Notes: a model not told the origin generated them from the sequence alone. A DNA stretch of 64,000 nt from Kitasatospora sp. NBC_00374 (GCF_041434935.1 NZ_CP107964.1:558001-622000); one strand, 5' to 3'; positions 26,198 through 35,052 are shown, counted from the first letter of the stretch. Program-made: numbers and translations.

Positions 26198-27226
26198 TCA
26201 GCGCTGCTCGTCGTCGTCGGACCACGTCCGGGTGTCGCGGGGCCTGACGTACGGTTCCGCGCCTCTCGGCAGGCCGCCCTCGATCGCGCGTTCACGGGAG
26301 AGCTCGGCGTCGAACTCGAGACCGAGGAGGACGGCGAGGTTGGAGATCCACAGCCAGACGAGGAAGACGATGACGCCGGCCACGGTGCCGTAGGTCCTGT
26401 TGTAGGAGGAGAAGTTCGCGACGTAGAGGGCGAACCCGGCGGAGGCCGCCGTCCAGAGCACGACCGCGAGCACGCTGCCGGGGGAGATCCAGCGGAATCC
26501 GCGGTCGCGCACGTTGGGCGCGGCCCAGTACAGCAGGGCGATCATCAGCACCACGAGGAGCACCAGGACCGGCCACTTGACGATCGACCACACCGTCAGC
26601 CCGGTGCTCCCGACGCCCAGGGCCCGGCCGACGCGGTCCGCCAACGGGCCGGTGAACACCACGATCACGGCGCTCGCCGCCAGCAACGCCATCAGCAGCA
26701 ACGTCAGCCCCAGGCGCAGCGGCGTGGTCTTCCACACGGGGCGGCCCTCGCGAATGTCGTAGACCGCGTTGGCCGAGCGGATGAAGGCCGCCACATAGCC
26801 GGAGGCCGACCACAGGGCGCCCGCCAGTCCCACGACCATCAGGACCGTGCCGCTGCCACCGCTGTTCTGCAACTGTTCGACGGCGTTGCGCAGGATGTCC
26901 CGGGCCGGGCCGGGGGCGAGGTCCTGCAGGTTGTCCAGGACGGCGCCGGTGGCGGACCGCCCGACGACACCGAGCACCGAGACCAGCACGAGCAGCGCGG
27001 GAAAGACCGCCAGGACGCCGTAGTAGGTGAGGGCCGCCGCCCGGTCGGGGAGCTCGTCGTCGAGGAACTCCCTGCCGGTGCGGCGCAGTACCGCCCGCCA
27101 GGAGCGCCGGGGCAGCTCGCCGAGCGCGTCCGGGGCCGCCTCCTCGACCTGCCGGCTCGGGCCGGGGCCGCCGTCGGCGCCGTCCCGGCCTTGGGTCGTG
27201 TGTCCGTGACTGAAGATGGGTGCCAT
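26198..27226 (-). CDS. YihY/UPF0761 (BrkB-like) inner membrane protein
   Basis: 342 residues from ATG 27226; a GTG at 27262 is an alternative start. The product has about six membrane segments and the family hallmarks DRAAALTYYGVLAVFPALL, ALWSASGYVAAFIRSANAVY, AAPNVRDRGFRWISPG and YGTVAGVIVFLVWLWISN. The cytosolic tails are charged. The family is often misnamed ribonuclease BN; its role is unproven, probably envelope related. It is convergent with ku across a 257-bp spacer (25941-26197) without a recognisable gene. Confidence 0.9.
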   Translation of the reverse strand: MAPIFSHGHTTQGRDGADGGPGPSRQVEEAAPDALGELPRRSWRAVLRRTGREFLDDELPDRAAALTYYGVLAVFPALLVLVSVLGVVGRSATGAVLDNLQDLAPGPARDILRNAVEQLQNSGGSGTVLMVVGLAGALWSASGYVAAFIRSANAVYDIREGRPVWKTTPLRLGLTLLLMALLAASAVIVVFTGPLADRVGRALGVGSTGLTVWSIVKWPVLVLLVVLMIALLYWAAPNVRDRGFRWISPGSVLAVVLWTAASAGFALYVANFSSYNRTYGTVAGVIVFLVWLWISNLAVLLGLEFDAELSRERAIEGGLPRGAEPYVRPRDTRTWSDDDEQR

Positions 27227-27351
27227 ACCGTGCGTCTGTCCGCACCGACCGCGGTGAACCACTTCCGGCGCGCCTGCGGGTTCGCCGACGCGGCGTCGCG
27301 GTCTCCCGCCCCCGCGGGTTTGCCGTCGGCCCGGGCGGACAGACGGCCGGC

Positions 27352-27561
27352 ATGGCAGTCACCCGTCTCACCCAGCCCGTCCCGCTCGCCGCGGACGGAG
27401 CCGGCGCCCACCTGTGGCTCATCGCCGTGGGCGCCGTCCTCGTCCTCGCCATCCTCCTCGCCTTCGTCCTGGGGCAGCGCCGCAAGGACCGCGAACCGCC
27501 GCCTGCCGACCTGCGCGCGGCGCGCCACGCTCGCCCGCGGCGTCAGGGCCCGCCGGACTGA
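27352..27561 (+). CDS. DUF6479-like small membrane protein
   Basis: 69 residues; ATG 27352 was chosen because the protein then begins just before its single membrane helix (LWLIAVGAVLVLAILLAFVLG, with RRKD after it). The short Pro/Arg-rich cytosolic tail matches the streptomycete DUF6479 pattern. The function of the family is unknown. Confidence 0.65.
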   Translation: MAVTRLTQPVPLAADGAGAHLWLIAVGAVLVLAILLAFVLGQRRKDREPPPADLRAARHARPRRQGPPD

Positions 27562-27643
27562 CCGCAGCCCTGGCGCGGTGCCGTGCCTGAGTCGCCCGGC
27601 GGTGCGCCACCGTGATCGGCGCCACGGGCGGCAGAGTGGTCCG

Positions 27644-28876
27644 GTGACGATCCTGACCTCCCGTGGCATCGGTGCTCTGCTGCTCGGCTGTCTGACCGCC
27701 GTCTCGCCCCCGTTGTCCGCCGTCGCCTCCGGTACCGGCGCCGGCGCCGGCGGGTGGGGCACCGCCGAGCGGATCGCACCGGGCGTGGACTACCGGGCGT
27801 TCACCGTCCCGGGCTCGCACGGCGGCACGCGTGTGCATGTGCTGACGGTGGATCTGCGTCGGCCCGGTGTCCGGGCCGGCCTCCTCTACCCCGGCGCGGT
27901 GGCCGCACGGCGGGCGGTGTCCCGGATGGTCGAGGAGCAGGGCGCGGTGGCGGGGATCAACGGCGACTTCTTCGACATCGACGAACGGCAGCACCCCGGC
28001 GTCGAGGTGACCGGTGCCGCGTCGGGCCCGGCCGTCCGGGCCGGCAGAGCGCTCAAAGCGGCGGTGCCGCAGGGGCAGCGGTTCGGCTGGACCCCGCCAC
28101 CCGGCGACACCAGCCAGGACGTGTTCGGCGTCGGCGTGGACGGCGTCGCGCGCACGGCCCGCCTCACCCTGCGCGGCCGGCTGTACACGCCGCTGGAGAG
28201 CCTGCCCCTGGGCGGGCTCAACCAGTACGCCCTGCCGGTGGACTCGATCGGCCTGTTCACCCCGCAGTGGGGCCCGCCCTCGCGCGCCCGCGCCGTCTGC
28301 GGCACCGACCGGAACCGGGCCGCGCCCTGCACCGGCGACAGCCACGAGCTCACCGTCCGCCACGGCCGGGTCGAGTCCGCCGCGGCCGACCCGGGACGGG
28401 GGACGATCCCCGCCGACGCCCTCGTGCTGCTCGGCCGGGAGGCCGGCGCCGACGCCCTGCGCCGCCTCGGCGTCGGTACCCCGGTCCGGGTGGACTACCG
28501 GCTGGCCTCCGACAGCGCCGTGCCGTTCTCCTTCGCCCTCGGCGCCTACCCGCTGCTGCGCGGCGGCCGGCCGCTGCCCGGCCTGGACACGGCCGCAGCC
28601 CTGCCCCGCTCCGCGGTCGGCATCTCCGCCGGGGGACGTGTTCTGCGGCTGCTGTCCACCGACGGCCGCGAGGGCACGTCCACCGGGCTCACCCTGAGTG
28701 AGCTCGCGGACGTGCTGCGCTCCCTGGACTGCGACGAGGCGTCCTACCTCGACGGCGGGGCATCCGCGACCCTCGCGACCCGAGACCCCGGCACCGGCCT
28801 CGTCACCGTCCGCAACCACCTGGACAAGGACACCGAACGCGAAGTCCCCAACGGCATCGCCGTGTTCTCCCCCTGA
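27644..28876 (+). CDS. Secreted phosphodiester glycosidase (NAGPA-domain) protein
   Basis: 410 residues, GTG 27644. Signal peptide about 1-30 (GIGALLLGCLTAVSPPLSA). The body has GVDYRAFTVPG, GINGDFFDI and, near the C-terminus, LDCDEASYLDGGASATLA with VPNGIAVF, the conserved elements of the phosphodiester glycosidase fold (NAGPA, also in exopolysaccharide-related proteins). It probably acts outside the cell on a sugar phosphodiester; the substrate is unknown. Gene order does not suggest an operon with the small DUF6479 gene 82 bp upstream, though readthrough is possible. Confidence 0.88.
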   Translation: MTILTSRGIGALLLGCLTAVSPPLSAVASGTGAGAGGWGTAERIAPGVDYRAFTVPGSHGGTRVHVLTVDLRRPGVRAGLLYPGAVAARRAVSRMVEEQGAVAGINGDFFDIDERQHPGVEVTGAASGPAVRAGRALKAAVPQGQRFGWTPPPGDTSQDVFGVGVDGVARTARLTLRGRLYTPLESLPLGGLNQYALPVDSIGLFTPQWGPPSRARAVCGTDRNRAAPCTGDSHELTVRHGRVESAAADPGRGTIPADALVLLGREAGADALRRLGVGTPVRVDYRLASDSAVPFSFALGAYPLLRGGRPLPGLDTAAALPRSAVGISAGGRVLRLLSTDGREGTSTGLTLSELADVLRSLDCDEASYLDGGASATLATRDPGTGLVTVRNHLDKDTEREVPNGIAVFSP

Positions 28877-28989
28877 GTTCCGGCCTCCCGCCTGCCGGTT
28901 GAGGCGCCTGCCACGACCACCGGTGGACCACCGGTACGCGACCCGTACGCCGACCGGTTCGATCCGCCGCGGCCGGGCAGACGACCCGT

Positions 28990-30546
28990 ATGGCGACTGA
29001 GCACACGGAGACCGAACGCAAGTACGACGGCGCCACGGACCGGCCGCTGTCGGCGGCGGAGCTGCCACGGGTGGCCCGGCTGCGGGCCGGTGGCACGCTG
29101 AAGCTGGACGCCGTCTACTACGACACCCCCCAGCTGCACCTGCTCCGCCGGGGCATCACCCTGCGCAGGCGGACGGGAGGCCACGACGCCGGCTGGCACC
29201 TGAAGACGCCGGGGCCCGACGACAGCAGGACGGAGGCCCGGCTGCCCCTCGCCGCCGGCGACCTCCGCCACCCGCCGGCGGAGCTCGTGGCGCGGACGCG
29301 CGCCGACGCCCGGGGCGAGCCGGTCGCCCCGGTGGCCCACCTGCGGACCAGGCGCGACCTGACGAATCTGGTCGACGAGAAGGACCGCACCCTGGCCGAG
29401 CTGGCCCGCGACACGGTCTCCGCCGAGCTCCTCGGGGGCGGGGCGCGCCGCGACGGCGGCCCCGCCCCCGCGCGGGCCGTCACCTGGGTCGAGACCGAGG
29501 TCGAGCTGGCCGCCGGAGGCCCCGGGCTGATCGAGGAGGTCGAGGCGCAGCTGCTCCGGCGGGGACTGCACCGGTCGGCCTCCGGGTCCAAGCTCGGCCG
29601 CGCCCTCGCGGGCCGGCTGGCGGCGGGCGACGGCTCGGACACCCCGGATGTCCGGGACACGTCCGAGGCAGCAGGTACCGGCGCCACGCCAGGATCGGTC
29701 GGCGCAGCGCTCACCGCCTATCTGCGCACCCAGTACGCCGCCCTGCGCGCCCTCGATGCGGCCGTCCGGCTGGACGAACCGGACGCGGTGCACCGCATGC
29801 GCGTCGCCGTCCGGCGGCTGCGCAGCGCCCTGGCGGCGCACCGCCGGCTCCTGGACCGAACCGCGACCGACCGCCTCGACCGTGAACTCCGCCGGCTCGG
29901 GAAGGTCCTCGGCAGGGCACGGGACGCCGAGGTGCTCGCCGAGCGCCTCGGCCGGCAGGCGGCGCAGCTGCCGCCCGCCGGGCATCCGGCCGCGGTCGGC
30001 GCGGCGATCCGGGACTGGTTCGACGCGCGCTACCGGGCCGCGCACCGGGACGCCGTCCGCGCGATGGACGGCCGGCGCTACTTCGCCCTGCTGGACGACC
30101 TGGAGCGGTTCGTGTCCAGCCCGCCGCTGAACGGCCGCGCCGAGCGGGGCCGGTCCGAGGCCCGCCGGATGCTGCGCAGGCAGCGGCGGCGCACCACCCA
30201 CCGGCTCGGCGACGCACTCGCCCTGGCTCCGGGAGCGCGGCGGGACCGGGAACTTCACCGAGCCCGCAAGGCGGCCAAGCGCGCCCGGTACGCGGCGGAG
30301 AGCGTCAGCGTCCTCGTCGAGCGCCCCGCCATCCGTACGACCCGCCGGATGAAGAAGGTCCAGAAGCCGCTGGGTGCCCACCAGGACGGTGTGATGGGCG
30401 AGCAGGCGCTGGCCGAGCTCGCCGCGGCCCCCGCGCAGCGGGGCAAAGCCGCCTTCGGCCTCGGCATCCTCTACGCCCGGCAACGGGCGGACGCCCGACG
30501 GCATGTCGAGAAGGCCGCCAAGGCGCACCGGCGCCTGACGACCTGA
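28990..30546 (+). CDS. CYTH and CHAD domain protein
   Basis: 518 residues from ATG 28990. CYTH domain at about 1-205: the ETERKYD strand (the ExExK signature), then YYDTPQLHLLRRGITLRRR and the acidic EVEL strand near the end, forming a triphosphate tunnel. CHAD domain at about 225-510: conserved His-rich helices including AVHRMRVAVRRLRSAL and RARKAAKRARYAAE. Such proteins bind or cut inorganic polyphosphate or triphosphates with divalent metal; CHAD mediates polyphosphate association. Cytosolic. Monocistronic. Confidence 0.93.
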   Translation: MATEHTETERKYDGATDRPLSAAELPRVARLRAGGTLKLDAVYYDTPQLHLLRRGITLRRRTGGHDAGWHLKTPGPDDSRTEARLPLAAGDLRHPPAELVARTRADARGEPVAPVAHLRTRRDLTNLVDEKDRTLAELARDTVSAELLGGGARRDGGPAPARAVTWVETEVELAAGGPGLIEEVEAQLLRRGLHRSASGSKLGRALAGRLAAGDGSDTPDVRDTSEAAGTGATPGSVGAALTAYLRTQYAALRALDAAVRLDEPDAVHRMRVAVRRLRSALAAHRRLLDRTATDRLDRELRRLGKVLGRARDAEVLAERLGRQAAQLPPAGHPAAVGAAIRDWFDARYRAAHRDAVRAMDGRRYFALLDDLERFVSSPPLNGRAERGRSEARRMLRRQRRRTTHRLGDALALAPGARRDRELHRARKAAKRARYAAESVSVLVERPAIRTTRRMKKVQKPLGAHQDGVMGEQALAELAAAPAQRGKAAFGLGILYARQRADARRHVEKAAKAHRRLTT

Positions 30547-30595
30547 CGTACGCCGTTCGGGCGCGCCGGCTGCGGACAGGCGGGAGACCGCGCGG

Positions 30596-31543
30596 TCAGG
30601 CGACGGTGAGGACGATCTTCCCCAGGGTTCCGGCCTTCTCCCCGACGCGGTGGGCGTCGCCCGCCCGCTCCAGCGGGAAGGCGGGGCCCATCAGCGGGCG
30701 CAGCTGCCCGGTCCGGACGAGGTCGCTGATCGCCAGCAGGCCGGTGCGGTCCGGCTGGACGAGCATGAATCCGGCCCTGACGCCCCGCTCGGCGGCCTGC
30801 GGGATGACGGCGTCCTCCTCCGGGGAGGGGAGGGAGACGAGCGTTCCGCCGTCCTTGAGGGTGGCGAGGGTCGCGGCGGTGTTGGCGCCGCCGAGGCTGT
30901 CGAGCACGAAGTCGACGTCGCGCACGACGGTGTTGACGTCGACGGCGGTGTAGTCGAGCAGTTCGTCCGCGCCGAGGGCGCGCAGAGCGTCGTGGTTGGC
31001 CGTCCGGGCGGTGGCGATCACGTGGGCCCCGAAGGATGCGGCGATCTGGACGGCGAGGTGTCCGACACCGCCGGCCGCGGCGTGGATCAGGACGCGCTGG
31101 CCGGCCTGTACCCGGCCGACGTCCACCAGTGCCTGCCGGGCGGTGAGCCCGGCGAGCGGCAGCGCGGCGGCCTCGGCGTGGCCGAGTTCGGCGGGCTTGT
31201 GGGCGAAGTGCCGGGCGGGCGCGGCGACGTACTCGGCGTAGGCTCCCGCCTGCTCGGGGAAGAGCGGCATCCCGTAGACCTCGTCGCCGGGCTGGAAGAG
31301 GCGTACGCCGAGGCCGACGGCCTCCACCACGCCGGAGACGTCCCAGCCGAGCACGAACGGGGGCTTGCCGAGGAAGGCGCCGTGCTCGCGGGTCTTCCAG
31401 TCGATCGGGTTCACGCCGGCCGCGTGCGTGCGGACCAGGATCTCGCCGACGCCCGGCTCGGGGCGATCGGTCTCGGTCGGCCGCAGCACCTCGGGGCCGC
31501 CGAGGGTGTCCTGGGTGATCGCACGCATGGTCTTGCCGCTCAT
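30596..31543 (-). CDS. NADP-dependent quinone-type oxidoreductase (zinc-free MDR)
   Basis: 315 residues; ATG 31543 with GGAAGGA. A GroES-like N-terminal domain starts MRAITQDTLGGPEVLR; the Rossmann domain carries AAAGGVGHLAVQIAA (the AxxGGVGxxA loop), then TARTANHDALRALGADE and LDYTAVD. There is no structural or catalytic zinc Cys set, as in quinone oxidoreductases. It is divergent from an AraC-type regulator with a palindrome in the 101-bp spacer, so it is a probable target of that regulator. Confidence 0.9.
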   Translation of the reverse strand: MSGKTMRAITQDTLGGPEVLRPTETDRPEPGVGEILVRTHAAGVNPIDWKTREHGAFLGKPPFVLGWDVSGVVEAVGLGVRLFQPGDEVYGMPLFPEQAGAYAEYVAAPARHFAHKPAELGHAEAAALPLAGLTARQALVDVGRVQAGQRVLIHAAAGGVGHLAVQIAASFGAHVIATARTANHDALRALGADELLDYTAVDVNTVVRDVDFVLDSLGGANTAATLATLKDGGTLVSLPSPEEDAVIPQAAERGVRAGFMLVQPDRTGLLAISDLVRTGQLRPLMGPAFPLERAGDAHRVGEKAGTLGKIVLTVA

Positions 31544-31611
31544 GGGGGTCCTTCCGGGGTGGGTCTTCGTTCCGGTGATTACTCTCCGGCAGGCTCGGAC
31601 CCCGCACCAGT

Positions 31612-31644
31612 GGCCCGATGGCCATGATGTGAAAGAATCGGGCC
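31612..31644. promoter_or_regulatory. Inverted repeat in the oxidoreductase / AraC divergent spacer
   Basis: GGCCCGAT (31612-31619) and ATCGGGCC (31637-31644) are perfect 8-bp arms with 17 bp between them, the second abutting the regulator ATG. Centre-to-centre distance is about 25 bp, more than two helical turns. A site for the adjacent AraC-type protein, possibly autoregulatory, is likely. Confidence 0.55.
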
Positions 31645-32619
31645 ATGCACCGAGTAGCCGTCCTCGCCCTCGACCAGGTCTATCCGTTCGAGCTGGGCAT
31701 TCCGGCCCGGGTCTTCGGGATCGCCCGCACTCCGGCCGGGGAGCCGGCGTACGAGGTGCTGGCCTGCACGGTCGACGGAGGCCCGGTGCGCACCAACGGC
31801 GGGTTCGGCGTGACCGTCGACCACACGGCCGAGGTGCTGGCGACGGCCGACACGGTCGTCGTCCCGCCGTTCTCGCCGCCGCACCCGGTGTACCAGGACG
31901 GCACCCTGCCCGGGCCCGTCGCCGACGCGCTGGCCCTGGTCAGACCGGGGACGCGGCTGGTCAGCATCTGCGCGGCCACCTACGTACTGGCCGCCGCCGG
32001 GCTTCTCGACGGGCGCCCGGCCACCACCCACTGGGCGTTCACCGAGTCGTTCGGCGCGCTCTTCCCCCGGGTGCGGCTCGACCCGAAGGTCCTCTTCGTG
32101 GACGACGGTGACATCCTCACCTCGGCGGGCGCGGCGGCCGGGATCGACCTGTGCCTGCACATCCTGCGCCACGACCTGGGCAGCGAGGAGGCCAACCGGG
32201 TCGCCCGCCACTGCGTGGTGCCCCCGTGGCGGGACGGCGGCCAGGCCCAGTACATCGAACGCCCGGTGCCGCAGTCCTCCATCGCCACCACCGGCCCCAC
32301 CCGCGCCTGGGCGCTCGACCACCTCGGCCGGCAGCTCCCGCTCGCGGAGCTGGCCGCCCACGCCTCACTCAGCGTGCGCACCTTCACCCGACGCTTCCGC
32401 GAGGAGGTCGGGCTGAGCCCCAACCAGTGGCTCACCCAGCAGCGCATCGCCCTCGCGCGCTCCCTGCTGGAGACGACCGACCTGCCGGTCGACGCGATCG
32501 CCCACCGCTGCGGCTTCGGCACCGGCACCTCCCTGCGCCAGCACTTCCACACCGCCGTCGGCGTCCCGCCACTGGCCTACCGGCGCACCTTCCAGGCCAA
32601 GGAGCCGACCGCCTCATAA
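31645..32619 (+). CDS. GlxA-type transcriptional regulator (DJ-1/PfpI-like domain plus AraC HTH)
   Basis: 324 residues from ATG 31645. Residues about 1-190 form a class I glutamine-amidotransferase-like domain (VAVLALDQVYPFELGIP, then LVSICAATYVLAAAGLLDG, Cys at the elbow). Residues about 220-318 are a double helix-turn-helix of AraC type (LPLAELAAHASLSVRTFTRR, then DAIAHRCGFGTGTSLRQHF). The family usually activates catabolic genes. It most likely controls the divergent quinone oxidoreductase. A strong hairpin at 32712-32751 follows. Confidence 0.92.
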   Translation: MHRVAVLALDQVYPFELGIPARVFGIARTPAGEPAYEVLACTVDGGPVRTNGGFGVTVDHTAEVLATADTVVVPPFSPPHPVYQDGTLPGPVADALALVRPGTRLVSICAATYVLAAAGLLDGRPATTHWAFTESFGALFPRVRLDPKVLFVDDGDILTSAGAAAGIDLCLHILRHDLGSEEANRVARHCVVPPWRDGGQAQYIERPVPQSSIATTGPTRAWALDHLGRQLPLAELAAHASLSVRTFTRRFREEVGLSPNQWLTQQRIALARSLLETTDLPVDAIAHRCGFGTGTSLRQHFHTAVGVPPLAYRRTFQAKEPTAS

Positions 32620-32711
32620 CGGCCGTACAAGGGCTGCGTCGTCAGGGTTTCGGCTCGCCGGCCGACGGTCCGTCAGTTCTCCTGCCGGTCGCTCCGCCGA
32701 TGGCAACACAG

Positions 32712-32751
32712 GGCTCGGCCGGTCACCGACGGTGCGGTGACCGGCCGAGCC
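32712..32751. terminator. Terminator hairpin, 17-bp perfect stem
   Basis: GGCTCGGCCGGTCACCG (32712-32728) and CGGTGACCGGCCGAGCC (32735-32751) with a 6-nt loop. It lies 92 bp downstream of the AraC-type gene. It also lies directly after the leftward remnant at 32757-32925, so it probably once served that gene as well. Confidence 0.75.
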
Positions 32752-32756
32752 GCAAC

Positions 32757-32925
32757 CACGGAGCGTCACCACCCAGTTGCACCGGTTCCCGTCCGGCGGG
32801 ACCATGAAGGCAGGGAAGGTCACCTCCCACGCCACGCCAGCCTGATTGCGCAGAAAGGCGTTGGCCCCATGCGTGACCCCGATGTCGGAGACCCGGATCC
32901 CCTCCGCCGCGAGGCGCCCCCGAGG
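32757..32925 (-). pseudogene. Possible remnant of a leftward gene
   Basis: The minus-strand frame reads GIRVSDIGVTHGANAFLRN and continues AWEVTFPAFMVPPDG, with balanced composition unlike the Arg/Pro-rich noise of neighbouring shadow frames, and local G+C is lower. No start can be assigned. The frame runs into the terminator instead of stopping before it, so the 3' end is frameshifted or lost. The family was not recognised. The rest of the 32620-33017 spacer holds nothing I can call. Confidence 0.3.
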
Positions 32926-33017
32926 AGGTCGTCCCGCGCTCGGGGTCGCGGCCGCGGCGGACGCCGGTCCCCGCCGCCGGCCGGTTCCGCCCACGGCCGG
33001 CGAGGAGGCGGTGGGTG

Positions 33018-33224
33018 ATGGCGGAGTTCGATCCCGGACCGACGGAGCAGTTCGCCAAGCTGTTCGCACAGGTGCCCGATCCGCCCGTCGAATCGGCGTT
33101 CTGGTTCGACTGGGGGCCGATCTTCTACCGAGGCCGGCTCGACGGATCGGCCCGGGTGCTGATCGTGGCCTCGGACCCGGGGCCGACCGAGCGGGTCACG
33201 CTGGTCTGGAAGGCGCCGGACTGA
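33018..33224 (+). pseudogene. Truncated uracil-DNA glycosylase-like gene (N-terminal 68 residues only)
   Basis: The frame starts at ATG 33018 (GTG 33015 also possible) and reads MAEFDPGPTEQFAKLF, then FWFDWGPIFYRGRLDGSARV and LIVASDPGPTERV. This is the start of a streptomycete uracil-DNA glycosylase family protein, up to and including its first active-site motif. The remaining two-thirds of the domain is absent: after TERV the frame ends within nine residues at 33222-33224. The stop overlaps the amidohydrolase start (TGATG), so the junction may have placed that gene under the old glycosylase promoter. Confidence 0.65.
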
Positions 33225-34777
33225 TGGCGGTCGTCCTGCGTGGCACGGTCGTCACCTTCGACGGCGAGCACCGGATCCTCGACCCCGGCGCCGTGTACGT
33301 CGGCGACGACGGCCGCCTGGCCGGGGTGCTGGCCGCCGGTCAGGAGCCGCCCACCGGGTTCTCGGCGGCGCCGCGGATCGACACCGGCGGGTTGATCCTC
33401 CCGGGCCTGGTCGACCTCCACAACCACATCGCCTACAACACGCTCCCGCTGTGGGAAGCGGTCGGCGTCCCGTACCTGCACCACGACCGCTGGGTCGGCG
33501 AGACGGATCCGCCCGCCTACTCCACGTCCGTGACCTGGCCCGCCAAGGTGCTCGGCCGGGCCGCGCCCGAGGCGCTGATCAAGTACGCCGAGGTGAAGGC
33601 GCTGATCGGCGGGACCACGTCGATCCAGGGCCCTCCCCGCTCGACGCGCCCCGTCGACGGCTGGCTCCTTCGGATCATCGACAACGAGAAGCTGCCGGCG
33701 GGCACCGACATGGTGATGACGGCGGCACTCCAGCTCGATGCCGACGTGCTGCGGGAGGACCGCGCGCCGCGGCTCGACGGGACCCGCGTGCTGATCTACC
33801 ACGTCGCGGAGGGCAGGCCGGGATCGATCGTGCACCGCGAGTTCGAGGAGCTCGAACCGTGCCTGAAGCCGGGCCTGATCGGTGTGCACGGCACCGCGCT
33901 GACCGCCGACGACTTCCGGCAGTGGCAGGACGCGGTGGCGGGGATCGACGCCGCGGAGAAGGGGACCGTCGTGTGGTCGCCGTTCTCCAACTACTGGCTG
34001 TACCACGACACGACGGACGTCGCCGAGGCCGACCGGAAGGGGTTGCGGATCGCACTGGGCTCCGACTGGTCGCCGTCCGGGACCAAGCACGTGCTGGGCG
34101 AGCTCAAGGTCGCCGACGCCGTCAACCACCACGACCTCGGCGGGCGCTTCAGCGACCGCGACCTGTGCGACATGGTCACCGCGAACCCGGGCGACGCACT
34201 GGCGACCGCCTGGGGGCCGCAGGTGGGACGCCTGGAGAACGGCAGCGCCGCGGACCTGCTCGTGCTCGAACGCCACGATCCGACCCGGGACGCTTACCGC
34301 AACCTGATCGACGCGACCGAGCGTCACATCGCCCTGGTGCTGGTGCGCGGCCGGCCGTTCTACGGGACACCCGCGCTGATGGCCGCCGCCGGGGCGACGG
34401 ACACCGACCCGATCACGACGGCCGGCCGCCGGCGCAGCGTGGCGGTGCGCCGACCGGGCCGGACCGACGCCCAGCTGGACTGGCCCGGTGTCGTACGCGC
34501 GCTGGAGAAGGTCCGCGACGACCCGGTGGCCGCCTGGCGCGACTCGCAGGCCGCGCTCACGGCCTGGGCCGGCACACTCGACGATCTCGACGCGCCGCTC
34601 GTCCTGCTGGGAGACATGCCGGAAGGCACACCGGACGCGTTCGCCGACGCCGACGCGATCCCGCAGGGCCTGGCCGTCCCGCCCCTGGACGCGCTGACCC
34701 ACGACGCGGCCTACTTCGCCGCCGTGGCGCGCAGCGGCGTGCCCCAGCTGCAGCATCTCGCGGGCTACTACACCTGA
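33224..34777 (+). CDS. Amidohydrolase-family metal-dependent hydrolase
   Basis: 517 residues; ATG 33224 with GGAAGG upstream. N-terminal composite domain VVLRGTVVTFDGEHRIL, then LPGLVDLHNHIAYNT (HxH metal ligands). Central His residues are in LIYHVAEGRPG and GVHGTALT; the terminal Asp is in IALGSDWSPSGTKHVL. The barrel closes with the small beta domain GSAADLLVLE. This is the layout of amidohydrolases acting on C-N bonds (imidazolonepropionase or chlorohydrolase-like). No signal peptide. Substrate unknown. Confidence 0.88.
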   Translation: MAVVLRGTVVTFDGEHRILDPGAVYVGDDGRLAGVLAAGQEPPTGFSAAPRIDTGGLILPGLVDLHNHIAYNTLPLWEAVGVPYLHHDRWVGETDPPAYSTSVTWPAKVLGRAAPEALIKYAEVKALIGGTTSIQGPPRSTRPVDGWLLRIIDNEKLPAGTDMVMTAALQLDADVLREDRAPRLDGTRVLIYHVAEGRPGSIVHREFEELEPCLKPGLIGVHGTALTADDFRQWQDAVAGIDAAEKGTVVWSPFSNYWLYHDTTDVAEADRKGLRIALGSDWSPSGTKHVLGELKVADAVNHHDLGGRFSDRDLCDMVTANPGDALATAWGPQVGRLENGSAADLLVLERHDPTRDAYRNLIDATERHIALVLVRGRPFYGTPALMAAAGATDTDPITTAGRRRSVAVRRPGRTDAQLDWPGVVRALEKVRDDPVAAWRDSQAALTAWAGTLDDLDAPLVLLGDMPEGTPDAFADADAIPQGLAVPPLDALTHDAAYFAAVARSGVPQLQHLAGYYT

Positions 34778-34914
34778 GCCCCGACGCGGCACGGCTCCGG
34801 CGGCGACGCCGGGGGGCTGACCTGACGGGCGGGTCAGCCGGGTGTCAGGGCGGCATCAGCTCGCCCGGGCATGGTGAGCACACGCCGGGGAGGGCAGACG
34901 GACTGCCCGGCCTG

Positions 34915-35010
34915 GGAGGGGTGCCCGGAGCGGCTCATCGGGTGCCTGGCCGGCAACGGCCGAGCAGGGCCCACGCGGCCCGCGCAGGTTCGAATCCTGC
35001 CCTCTCCGCA
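34915..35010 (+). tRNA. Class II tRNA-like sequence (tRNA-Ser scaffold, no valid anticodon loop); probable pseudo-tRNA
   Basis: The acceptor 5' strand GGAGGGG (34915-34921) pairs with CCTCTCC (35001-35007) with one G-U, followed by GCA. The T arm GCAGG-TTCGAAT-CCTGC (34984-35000) is perfect. The D arm CCCG...CGGG with GAGCGGC in its loop resembles tRNA-Ser, and a long variable arm (GGGCC...GGCCC) is present. The anticodon arm is wrong: the sequence there folds as GGCCG-GCAA-CGGCC, a tetraloop hairpin, and no seven-base loop with U33 can be drawn. It may be a decayed tRNA or an unusual tRNA-like RNA. CCA is not encoded in full. Confidence 0.5.
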
Positions 35011-35052
35011 CGCGCCTGCTCCGCACAGGCCGGTTCCACCTCCGACCGGGCG

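Noticed and set aside
26198..27226. Ribonuclease BN annotation for the YihY-type gene
   Set aside because: The family was historically misnamed; the sequence is a polytopic membrane protein without nuclease motifs.
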